DNA of 64,000 nt from assembly GCF_004000255.1 (NCBI RefSeq), contig NZ_RCIQ01000022.1, positions 1-64,000 of the forward strand. Reading direction: 5' to 3'. The stretch comes from Nioella ostreopsis. GTDB taxonomy: Bacteria; Pseudomonadota; Alphaproteobacteria; Rhodobacterales; Rhodobacteraceae. The notes under the pieces were generated by a model. That model saw nothing but the letters and a program-made list of their open reading frames with translations, ran no database searches and was not told the DNA's origin. The position numbers and the translations under genes were made by a program. How positions within the stretch are numbered: the stretch's first letter is position 1; each line of letters begins with the position of its first letter. Shown piece after piece: positions 36,757-44,124 of this stretch.

Positions 36757-36800
36757 CATCACCCATTCCCAAGGCCGTCCGTCCCTTCGGCCCCCCTTGG

Positions 36801-36829
36801 CCTCGCCCTCACGGGCGGGGCCCTTTTTT
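36801..36829 (+). terminator. Terminator after the cytochrome b gene
   Basis: Stem CCTCGCCC with GGGCGGGG around TCAC, followed by CCC and six T. It ends the first PepSY-cytochrome unit, so the second PepSY gene needs its own promoter. Confidence 0.8.
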
Positions 36830-36849
36830 CTCCCGAACCTGCTTTCTTC

Positions 36850-36869
36850 CTGACGGCAAGCTGAAGCGG
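36850..36869 (+). promoter_or_regulatory. Repeated element upstream of PepSY gene 2 (candidate operator)
   Basis: CTGACGGCAAGCTGAAGCGG, 17 of 20 bases shared with 35684-35703 and at nearly the same distance (75 against 80 bases) from its PepSY start codon. It lies just downstream of a terminator, where a fresh promoter is needed. Confidence 0.5.
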
Positions 36870-36944
36870 GAATCGCGGGCGCGTCAGGATGCCCTCAGGT
36901 CTGGTCCCCAGGTTGTCCTCAGCAGATGACAAGGAGACCCTGCC

Positions 36945-37331
36945 ATGAAGAAGACCCTGAGCGCCTTCGCCCTGATCGCCCTATTGCCTGCGGGCGCCGC
37001 GCTGGCCGATGACGATGAGTGCCACGCGCCCCGTGACCAGTGGCAGCCGCGCGAGGCCGCGATGCAGCTGGCCGAGCAGAACGGCTGGACCGTGCGCGAA
37101 TTCGAGATCGACGACGGCTGCTACGAGATCGAGGGCCGAGACCAGGATGGTCGGGAGATCGAGGTGCAGCTCGATCCGGCGACCCTGGAAATTGTCGAGA
37201 TGGAGTACGAGGACGAGGACGAGGACGACGACCGCCGGAGCGCGCAGAATCCAGCGCCCGCCGGCGCGGTGGCCCCGCCGCTGAACGGCCTCTTCGAGAA
37301 CGGCACGCCTCCGCAGGTTCAGGTGAACTGA
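36945..37331 (+). CDS. Secreted PepSY-domain protein 2
   Basis: A 128-aa paralogue of the protein at 35784. Signal peptide about 1-21 (ending GAALA), PepSY domain (WQPREAAMQLAEQNGWTVREFEIDDGCYEI), acidic stretch (EYEDEDEDDD), then a Pro/Ala-rich tail of about 30 residues that PepSY 1 lacks. AAGGAG precedes ATG. It heads a probable operon with the DUF2271, flavoprotein, apbE and small ORF genes. Its role is inferred from the cluster: periplasmic accessory of a redox system. Confidence 0.9.
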   Translation: MKKTLSAFALIALLPAGAALADDDECHAPRDQWQPREAAMQLAEQNGWTVREFEIDDGCYEIEGRDQDGREIEVQLDPATLEIVEMEYEDEDEDDDRRSAQNPAPAGAVAPPLNGLFENGTPPQVQVN

Positions 37332-37369
37332 AACGCACGCCAGCACCTTTCCCAACAAGGATCAATCCG

Positions 37370-37840
37370 ATGAAATCGCTTCTCTCAACGCTCGCGCTGA
37401 CCACCGCCCTGACACTTCCCGGCCTTGCCATGGCGCGGCCCGTGACGCTCACTACGGAACTGACCAATTATGGCGGCGATGGCGCCTATTTCACGCTCTA
37501 TGTCACTGACGCCTCGGGCACCTATGTCGGCAGCCTGTGGATGGCGGGCAACAATTCGCGCTACTACGAACACCTCAGCGACTGGTACCGCGCCACGGGC
37601 GGCGATACCGCTCAGGTGAACGGCATCACCGGTGCCAGTGTCGGCGCGGGTCGCACGCTGGAAATCACGCTCGACCTGGCCGACGCGCTCTTCGATGCGG
37701 GCTACACGCTCCATATCGATGCAGCCGCTGAGGATATGCGCGACAGCCCCAACGAAGTGGCGGTGCCTCTCACGACCGATGGCGCTGCCACGCCGGTGCG
37801 GGGTCGACGCTACATCGCCAGCTTCACCTACGACATGTGA
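37370..37840 (+). CDS. DUF2271 periplasmic protein, likely FMN-modified
   Basis: A 156-aa exported protein with signal peptide 1-22 (ending LAMA) and a DUF2271 domain (LTNYGGDGAYFTLYVTDASG, then YVGSLWMAGNNSRYY). Residues 84-90 read NGITGAS, which fits the ApbE acceptor pattern [D/N]-G-x-[S/T]-G-A-[S/T]; Thr87 would carry FMN by a phosphoester bond. apbE lies two genes downstream. DUF2271 proteins are known companions of ApbE and PepSY-TM reductases. It is probably the extracytosolic flavin electron carrier of this cluster. AAGGAT precedes the ATG. Confidence 0.88.
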   Translation: MKSLLSTLALTTALTLPGLAMARPVTLTTELTNYGGDGAYFTLYVTDASGTYVGSLWMAGNNSRYYEHLSDWYRATGGDTAQVNGITGASVGAGRTLEITLDLADALFDAGYTLHIDAAAEDMRDSPNEVAVPLTTDGAATPVRGRRYIASFTYDM

Positions 37841-37851
37841 GGAGTGGGGCC

Positions 37852-40056
37852 ATGATCCGTGCATTCCATCGTTGGCCGGGACTTTTGGCCCTAGCGCTCG
37901 TCACCATCCTGAGCCTCAGCGGTGCGGCACTGTCTGTTTTCCCCGCGGCCGAGCGCCTCGCCGCGCCGCAGGCCGAAGCCGGGCTGACCGTCGCCGCTCT
38001 CGCGGAGCGCATCCAGACCGTCTATCCGGGCGTGGAGCAGATCCGCCGTGCGCCTTCGGGCCGGATCATCGCCTACTGGTTCGACCAGGGCGCGCCGGGC
38101 GCCGCCGTGATTGATCCAGCGACGGGCGAGGGCGTGGCCTCGGCCGATCCGAACCAGGCCCTCCGCTGGCTGACGAACCTGCACCGGTCGCTGTTCCTCG
38201 GCGACGGCGGGCGTATGGCGATGGCCGCAGGGGCTGCCGCGATGCTGGTCCTCTCGCTCTCCGGCGCGGCGCTGGTCGCGCGGCGGACGGGCGGCTGGCG
38301 GCACTGGTTCGCGCGCCTGCGTGGCCCGCTCGCGGGAAGGCTGCACGTCGAGATCGCCCGGATCGCCGTCGTGGGCCTCGTTCTGTCCTCCACGACTGCG
38401 CTCTGGATGACGGCGTCTACCTTCGATCTCCTGCCGGATGGGGGCGCCTTGCCAAACATGCCAGAGGTCAGCGGAGAGATGGCCTTCGCACTCGATCAAA
38501 TGCCCACGCTACAGCAAACGCCGGTCGCCGAGTTGCGCGAGTTGAGCTTTCCCTATCCCGGCGATGCGACGGATGTCTACACGCTCAAGACCGACAGGGG
38601 CACCGGGTATCTCGATCAGGGCGACGGGGCCCTGCTGGCCTGGTCCGACCTGACGGGATGGGAGCGCGTCTCGGAAACCATCTACATGCTGCACACCGGA
38701 CAGGGGGCGGCGACGCTTGGGCTCGTGCTCGGGCTGATGGCGCTCGGCGTGCCCGCGATGGGCGCAACCGGCGTGCTGGTCTGGTTCGCCGGGCGGCGCG
38801 GTCGACCGCGCATCCGGGGCAACCAGACCGCAGGCCGCGCCGAGACGATCCTGCTCGTCGGCAGCGAGGGCGGCAGCACCTGGGGCTTTGCCGCGACGCT
38901 GCACGCGGCCCTGACGCAAGCCGGGCAGAGCGTCCATGTCGGCCCGATGTCGGGCTTCGCGCCGGAGCGTTACGCCCATGCCGAGCGGATCATCCTGCTC
39001 GCCGCGACCTATGGAGACGGGGCAGCGCCCGCCTCTGCAAAGGGCTTTCTTCACCGCCTGACCGCGTCCGACCGGGTGCCGGACATTCCTTTGGCCGTGC
39101 TCGGCTTCGGTGACCGCAGCTTTCCGGCCTATTGCGCCTTCGCCAGGGAGGTCGCGGCAGCGGCACGGGCGAAGGGTTGGCCAGAACTCATGTCGCTTGA
39201 CACGGTCGACCGCCAATCGCCTCAGGACTTCGCACGCTGGGGCAGGGCGCTCGGAGAGGCGCTTGGCATTGACCTCGAACTGTCGCATCAGCCGGTCCAG
39301 CCGCAAGCGACCATGCTGACTCTCGTCTCGCGCCGCGACTACGGTGTCGAGGTACAGGCCCCGACCGCCATCCTGCGCTTCGCGCTCCCGCGCGCCTCGC
39401 TTTGGCAAAGGCTACTGGGCGGCGGGTTCGCAAGGTTTCAGGCTGGCGACCTGATCGGCGTCCAGCCCGAAGGGGGCGCTGTCCCCAGACTTTACTCGCT
39501 CGCCTCTGGACGCCGCGATGGCTTTGTCGAGATCGTGGTCAAGAAGCATCCCGGCGGGCTCTGTTCGGGACAGCTTACGGCGCTGGAGCCGGGCGATACG
39601 GTGGCCGCCTTCCTCCGCCGAAACCCAGGTTTCCGTCCGGGGCAGAGCCGGGCACCGTTGATCCTGATCGGCGCGGGGACCGGCATCGGGCCGCTTGCGG
39701 GCATCATCCGCGGCAACGCGCGCCGCAGGCCCGTTCACCTCTTCTTCGGCATGCGCCATCCGGGCAGTGATTTCTTCTACGGCAAGGAGATCCCTGGCTG
39801 GCAGGATGAAGGGCGTTTGACCCGGCTGGTCACGGCCATCTCGCGCGGGGCGCGGCCCCACTACGTTCAGGACGCGCTGCTGGGCGAGGCTGCCCAGGTC
39901 GCGGACCTCATCCGCAACGGCGCCCGCGTGATGGTCTGCGGCGGCCGCGACATGGCGGCGGGCGTGACCGATGCGCTGACCGAGATCCTTGCACCGTCCG
40001 GGCTGACGCCGGCGGTCCTGAAGGCAGAGGGGCGGTATGTCGAAGATGTCTACTGA
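37852..40056 (+). CDS. PepSY-TM / flavodoxin / NAD(P)H-flavin reductase fusion
   Basis: A 734-aa membrane flavoprotein. The N-terminal PepSY-associated membrane part (about 1-310) has four hydrophobic segments and conserved His in NLHRSLFLG, LHVEIAR and MLHTGQGA, likely heme ligands. A flavodoxin domain (about 330-465; LLVGSEGGSTWGFA, LAATYGDGAAP, LGFGDRSFPAYC) is followed by a ferredoxin-reductase-type module: FAD motif RLYSLAS, GGLCSGQL, pyridine-nucleotide loop GAGTGIGPLAG, and terminal aromatic VEDVY. This resembles sulfite-reductase alpha or P450-reductase modules fused to a membrane cytochrome. It should pass NAD(P)H electrons across the membrane. The start 37852 has GAGGAG. Confidence 0.9.
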   Translation: MIRAFHRWPGLLALALVTILSLSGAALSVFPAAERLAAPQAEAGLTVAALAERIQTVYPGVEQIRRAPSGRIIAYWFDQGAPGAAVIDPATGEGVASADPNQALRWLTNLHRSLFLGDGGRMAMAAGAAAMLVLSLSGAALVARRTGGWRHWFARLRGPLAGRLHVEIARIAVVGLVLSSTTALWMTASTFDLLPDGGALPNMPEVSGEMAFALDQMPTLQQTPVAELRELSFPYPGDATDVYTLKTDRGTGYLDQGDGALLAWSDLTGWERVSETIYMLHTGQGAATLGLVLGLMALGVPAMGATGVLVWFAGRRGRPRIRGNQTAGRAETILLVGSEGGSTWGFAATLHAALTQAGQSVHVGPMSGFAPERYAHAERIILLAATYGDGAAPASAKGFLHRLTASDRVPDIPLAVLGFGDRSFPAYCAFAREVAAAARAKGWPELMSLDTVDRQSPQDFARWGRALGEALGIDLELSHQPVQPQATMLTLVSRRDYGVEVQAPTAILRFALPRASLWQRLLGGGFARFQAGDLIGVQPEGGAVPRLYSLASGRRDGFVEIVVKKHPGGLCSGQLTALEPGDTVAAFLRRNPGFRPGQSRAPLILIGAGTGIGPLAGIIRGNARRRPVHLFFGMRHPGSDFFYGKEIPGWQDEGRLTRLVTAISRGARPHYVQDALLGEAAQVADLIRNGARVMVCGGRDMAAGVTDALTEILAPSGLTPAVLKAEGRYVEDVY

Positions 40057-41017
40057 ACGGGCGAGGATCGCCCTGAGCGGCCCGACAATGGGCACAGGTT
40101 GGTCGGCGCTGTTCTTTGCGCAACCCGACTTTGACCCGGCCCCGATCCGCACGGCGCTGCAAGCGGCCGTGGACGAGGTGGATGGACAGATGTCGACCTG
40201 GAACGCGGGCAGCGATCTGATGCGGCTCAACGCGGCACCGGTGGGGGAATGGCTGGCTGTGCCCGAGCGCCTTCGGCACGTCCTGCGCCTCGGCCTCGAA
40301 ATCGGGCGTGCCTCGGGCGGGGCGTTCGACATCGGAATGGGTGACGCGGTGACGGCCTGGGGCTTCGGGCCCGGGAATACTGCGCCGGATCGCATCCGCG
40401 CCGCGATGAAAAACCCGTGCTGCCCGGCGCATGAACTATTGGAGATGGACGGAGCCCGCGTGCGCAAGGCCGCGCCCGTCGCCCTCGACCTCAACGGCAT
40501 CGCCAAGGGCTATGGCGTCGACCGGCTGGCAGAAATCTTGCGCGACCACGGGATCGCCGATGCTCTCGTCGGGATCGACGGCGAGATGCGGGCGCTGGGT
40601 CTGCGTCCCGACGGCGCGGCTTGGGCCATCGCGGTCGAGGCACCGGATGCCGAGCGCCGGACGCCGCATTCCATCCTTGCGCTACAGGACGCCGCAGTGG
40701 CCACCTCTGGCGACTACCGCCACTGGGTCGAGGTGCAGGGGCGACGCCTGTCGCACACGATGGACCCCAGACGCGGCGCGCCGCTGATTGCCTCACCGGC
40801 TTCGGTCACCGTGGTGGCCCGGAGTTGCGCCGAGGCGGATGGCTGGGCGACGGCCCTGATGGTGCTCGGCCCGGAGCGGGGCGCGGCACTCGCACGGCGA
40901 ACCGGCCTCGACGCCCTGTTCCTCCTGCGCGATGCCGGGTCCAGCACGCGGAGCGTGGGGGTCGGACGGCTTTTCGCGGAAGAGCCAGCGGCATTCGCCC
41001 CCGCCGGAGAAGGATGA
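40037..41017 (+). CDS. apbE: FAD:protein FMN transferase (ApbE)
   Basis: Transfers FMN from FAD to Thr/Ser of target proteins (326 aa). Family blocks: SGPTMGTGWSA, GAFDIGMG, ALDLNGIAKGYGVDR, ATSGDYRHW, and HTMDPRRGAP with the metal-binding Asp region ADGWATALMVLG. Unlike most ApbE proteins it shows no signal peptide or lipobox, so it may work in the cytoplasm or depend on another export route. ATG 40037 (AGAGGGGCGG before it) overlaps the flavoprotein gene by 20 bases. Its probable substrate is the DUF2271 protein. Confidence 0.93.
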   Translation: MSKMSTERARIALSGPTMGTGWSALFFAQPDFDPAPIRTALQAAVDEVDGQMSTWNAGSDLMRLNAAPVGEWLAVPERLRHVLRLGLEIGRASGGAFDIGMGDAVTAWGFGPGNTAPDRIRAAMKNPCCPAHELLEMDGARVRKAAPVALDLNGIAKGYGVDRLAEILRDHGIADALVGIDGEMRALGLRPDGAAWAIAVEAPDAERRTPHSILALQDAAVATSGDYRHWVEVQGRRLSHTMDPRRGAPLIASPASVTVVARSCAEADGWATALMVLGPERGAALARRTGLDALFLLRDAGSSTRSVGVGRLFAEEPAAFAPAGEG

Positions 41018-41157
41018 GCCGTCTGGAAGCCACCCGCACCGACCGCCTCAAGCCCGTCATCCTGTGCCTGGCCATCGCCGGGCTGACTGCGGGCCTGCCT
41101 GAGACCGCGCAGACTCTTGATATGGAGCGGGGTCCGTCGGGGCCAGGTCACGCGTGA
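41014..41157 (+). CDS. 47-aa ORF coupled to apbE (possible truncated gene)
   Basis: It starts in the ATGA overlap with apbE, a strong sign of coupled translation, and has AAGGAT before it. It encodes a short charged N-terminus, one hydrophobic stretch (LKPVILCLAIAGLTAGLP) like a signal peptide or anchor, and a short tail. It may be a real small membrane protein, or the 5' stub of a longer exported protein cut off by rearrangement, since the next 480 bases are non-coding debris. Confidence 0.5.
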   Translation: MSRLEATRTDRLKPVILCLAIAGLTAGLPETAQTLDMERGPSGPGHA

Positions 41158-41643
41158 TCACGTGTTTTCCCTACGATTTGGAGGAATTGGCAAAAGTCTC
41201 GGAGAATTTGGCAGGACGAGCTTCAGCGCTGCGCATAGCTTCCAATCGACAACACGCAAGAATGGAGCACTGCATGACTGAAACTCAAGCTACCTTCACC
41301 CTCATCCCTCGCACTTCCCGGACAGTGCCAAGTCAGATGACATGAGGACGGACGACGTAGCCGTCAAAGACATCGCGAAGAAATGGGGCGTGTCCGAAGC
41401 CCAGCTTTTATCGTGGTGGGCGCACCGATTGGCTGTTCCGTGCTGTTCAAAAGCCTGAACCCAGATCGGATGGCCCAGACCGTCGATCTGTCCCCCTTTG
41501 CCATCGCCGATGCCGACATGACGCAATGGCAAAGATGGACAAGGACGATGGCGCGACCTCGGCGTCAGGTGATCCCAGCGAGAAGTCGCGAACTTATCCA
41601 ACTCTTCAAGTCTGGCAAGAAAACAAACTCATTTGGAGTGATC
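41158..41643. other. Non-coding or degenerate region
   Basis: 486 bases without a supportable gene. Short open frames exist (for example one from ATG 41342 of 39 codons containing VKDIAKKWGVSEAQLLSWW, which has a helix-turn-helix look), but none extends to a recognisable protein. It probably holds decayed pieces of an insertion at the end of the flavin cluster, plus the upstream region of the SRPBCC gene. Confidence 0.5.
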
Positions 41644-42219
41644 ATGAACCGTTCTTTCCCCTTCGCCTCAACTGCAGTTGCTGCCCCGCTGCTTGCAATC
41701 GCATTCAGTTCATCTTTGGCGGCAGACACGCCCTGCGATGCGCGTTTGATGAGTGGCAGCATCGCGCAGCTCAGCCAGACCCATGCAACAGTCGACACAT
41801 CCGTGCTCATCAACGCCGCCCCCGAGGAGGTCTGGGCGACCCTGACCGACTTCGACAACATGGCAAGCTGGAGCACCGGCACATTGCAGGGCATGACCGG
41901 CAACATCCGTGACGGCGGAAGCGTGACGATCACTTTCATCTTTGGCACCGACGAGACCGGTGAGCCCAATGTGATGGAGGTTCCTCACACGCTCATCTAT
42001 GCAGACGGCCAGGCATTCGGTTGGTCCGATCCGTTCCCGGAAGACATCGGCGGGGGGCATGATAACCATCTCTATAGAGTCGAAGCTTGCGGTGATCAGA
42101 CTCTGTTCGTCCAATCCGACGAGATCGTGGACAACCCCTATGCAGCGAGCTTCGCGGGTCAGTTATTGCCGATGTATCAAACCTGCAATGCGGAACTGAA
42201 AGCCGCGGTTGAAAACTAG
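41644..42219 (+). CDS. Secreted SRPBCC (START-like) protein
   Basis: A 191-aa protein with a signal peptide (about 1-27, ending SSLAA) and a polyketide-cyclase/SRPBCC lipid-binding fold: VDTSVLINAAPEEVWATLTDFDNMASWS is the classic first helix-grip segment, followed by GGSVTITFIFGTDETG. Family members bind hydrophobic ligands; a periplasmic location is unusual. The start 41644 has GGAGTG. The open frame extends upstream to 41383 but that part lacks a signal and is probably not translated. It lies between two pieces of mobile-element debris. Confidence 0.8.
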   Translation: MNRSFPFASTAVAAPLLAIAFSSSLAADTPCDARLMSGSIAQLSQTHATVDTSVLINAAPEEVWATLTDFDNMASWSTGTLQGMTGNIRDGGSVTITFIFGTDETGEPNVMEVPHTLIYADGQAFGWSDPFPEDIGGGHDNHLYRVEACGDQTLFVQSDEIVDNPYAASFAGQLLPMYQTCNAELKAAVEN

Positions 42220-42248
42220 CCGAAAGAGTCACGTGCGCGAATAATCGG

Positions 42249-42868
42249 TCATGGTGCTGCTCGTCGATCGGATCGATCGGCTTGCGCTGGGGGGTTCGAG
42301 ATCGCCGTCGGCACCCACCGGATCGCCGTCGAAAGCGGTGCCTCCGGGATTGGCCTGTCGGTCACGGGCATAATCTCGCCGCTATCCGGATCGTACCCGA
42401 TGTGCAGTTTGCGCCAGGATTGGCGGGTCTTTCTCGTGCCGTGCTTTTCCTCCAGCCAGCCTGAACCGCGATGGATCTTCAGGCCCGTGCTATCCACGTT
42501 CAGCGTGATGGGGCCACTCGATTGCGGCCTGTCGTCCACGACAGAGAGGCCAATCGCCCGCCGTGACAAGGTCGAGAAGTCTGGAGCCGGCAACGCCACG
42601 CCCATCAGTCCAAGTAGCGACCGGACGAACCCTTGGGTTTGTCGCAGCGGCTGGTGAAAGATCAGCCCCAGCGTCAGACAGGTCTCGATGGCGAAGTCGG
42701 AGTATTTCGGTTGCTCGCCACGACCCTTGTGCTTGGGTGCTACCTATTTCCCGGCAGCCCCATCCTCAAGCCAGATCGTCACGTCCCCGCGACGGCGCAG
42801 CGCCTCGTTTTATTTCGGCCAGTAACTCACCGCATATTTCGCTTTCCGGAACTTGCCTCGACGATCAG
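42249..42868 (-). pseudogene. IS5-family transposase remnant
   Basis: The minus strand shows a decayed transposase: KYAVSYWPK, stop, NEALRRRGDVTIWLEDGAAGK, stop, then an open stretch with LNVDSTGLKIHRGSGWLEEK and SWRKLHIGYDPDSGEI. In-frame stops lie at 42810-42812 and 42744-42746. A further frameshift near 42350 separates the end (FDGDPVGADGD-like). It is the N-terminal and central part only and cannot transpose. Confidence 0.85.
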
Positions 42869-43098
42869 CGTGGAATTTGTGCGGCATCGGGCTCTACTTT
42901 TACCATGTCTGGGCCGACTTCTTCGCCGATTTCCTTGACCCGTGCAACAACGTGGTTCCGGCCTCTTTTCCTGCGGCGTCGAGGATAAACCTGCCGCATA
43001 CAACCTTCGGGCCGGGACGATTCGGCAACGGGCTGAACTAGCTCCAAGTTTCGAATGCTGGACGCGTTCCAGACTAAATTGGGTCACGGAAATCCCCG

Positions 43099-43905
43099 GT
43101 GCTAGAAAATTTGAAGGTAATCCAAGTGCTTAAGTTTGATGCTGCGATTACTCGGATATTGAACAATGCTTACGAAGGTGCTGACCTGACCCGCAGACGG
43201 CAGGCATCTTTTGACGCGCTCAAGCCTAGCCCTGGTGATACGATCATTGATATCGGATGTGGCAACGGATTGCTGACCGCCGAGTTGGCCAGGGCCGTCG
43301 GGCCGACAGGCAGGATCATTGGCATTGATCCCAGCAAGGACATGCTGAAGGCTGGGCAAGACCGCTGCCAGGGCCACGATAACGTGGAGTTCGCGGAGGG
43401 TTTGGCGAATGACTTCCCGGTTTCAGACGGTGCCGCCGACAGGGCCGTATCTGTTCAGGTTTTCGAATGCATAGACGACGTGGACAGCGCACTGGAAGAT
43501 GCAATGCGATGCCTGAAACCGGGCGGTCGTTTGGTGATTAGCGACGTGCACTTTGGCAGCTTCATCTGGCATTCCGATAATCCCGAGCGCATTTCCAAGG
43601 TAGTAGCGTCTTGGGACAAGCATTTCGTCAGCGGTACGCTGCCCGAACGGCTTCCCGGTATCCTCAAGGCCAAAGGACACAAGGTGGATGCAGTAACACC
43701 CTTTACAATGACCGATCACGAACTCGAGCCCGATGGCATTGTCATCGTGATGATGCATCTCATGAAGCAATACGCGATTTCCAATTCGCATATCGAAGAG
43801 GTGGAGGCGCAGGCTTGGTTCAATGAACAACAGACGCTGTCGGATGAGGGGCGGTTTTTCTTATCGATCACACAATTTGTCGTGGTTGCGCGGAAATCAG
43901 CTTGA
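43099..43905 (+). CDS. Class I SAM-dependent methyltransferase
   Basis: A 268-aa Rossmann-fold methyltransferase of the UbiE/Methyltransf_11 type: motif I DTIIDIGCGNGLL (about 47-59), motif II IGIDPSK, and the LKPGGRLVISD block (about 140-150). The substrate cannot be told; small-molecule or arsenite-type methylation are options. GTG at 43099 and GTG at 43126 are both possible starts. GC content is visibly lower than in the flanking core genes, and it follows a transposase remnant, so it was probably acquired by transfer. Confidence 0.85.
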   Translation: MLENLKVIQVLKFDAAITRILNNAYEGADLTRRRQASFDALKPSPGDTIIDIGCGNGLLTAELARAVGPTGRIIGIDPSKDMLKAGQDRCQGHDNVEFAEGLANDFPVSDGAADRAVSVQVFECIDDVDSALEDAMRCLKPGGRLVISDVHFGSFIWHSDNPERISKVVASWDKHFVSGTLPERLPGILKAKGHKVDAVTPFTMTDHELEPDGIVIVMMHLMKQYAISNSHIEEVEAQAWFNEQQTLSDEGRFFLSITQFVVVARKSA

Positions 43906-44124
43906 TCTCGTGCTTGGAGACTGGATGTTCCCGAACCAAAGTCGACATTGCTGTGTGATCACTCAATGGCAATAAAGTCCGCGCAGCGGACAACCCCGCA
44001 ACTCGCTGCAAATGTCCGATTTTCCGCATTCGCTAAGTCTGCTGCGGGGCGCTGATGCGGCAGTGAGGGACACGAACGGTCCCTTCGCCACGCTTCAGGC
44101 GGCTCTGGCCCGGTACGAAACCGA

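Noticed and set aside
41383-41643. Upstream extension of the SRPBCC gene
   Set aside because: The signal peptide begins at ATG 41644 with a ribosome site; the upstream codons would bury it.
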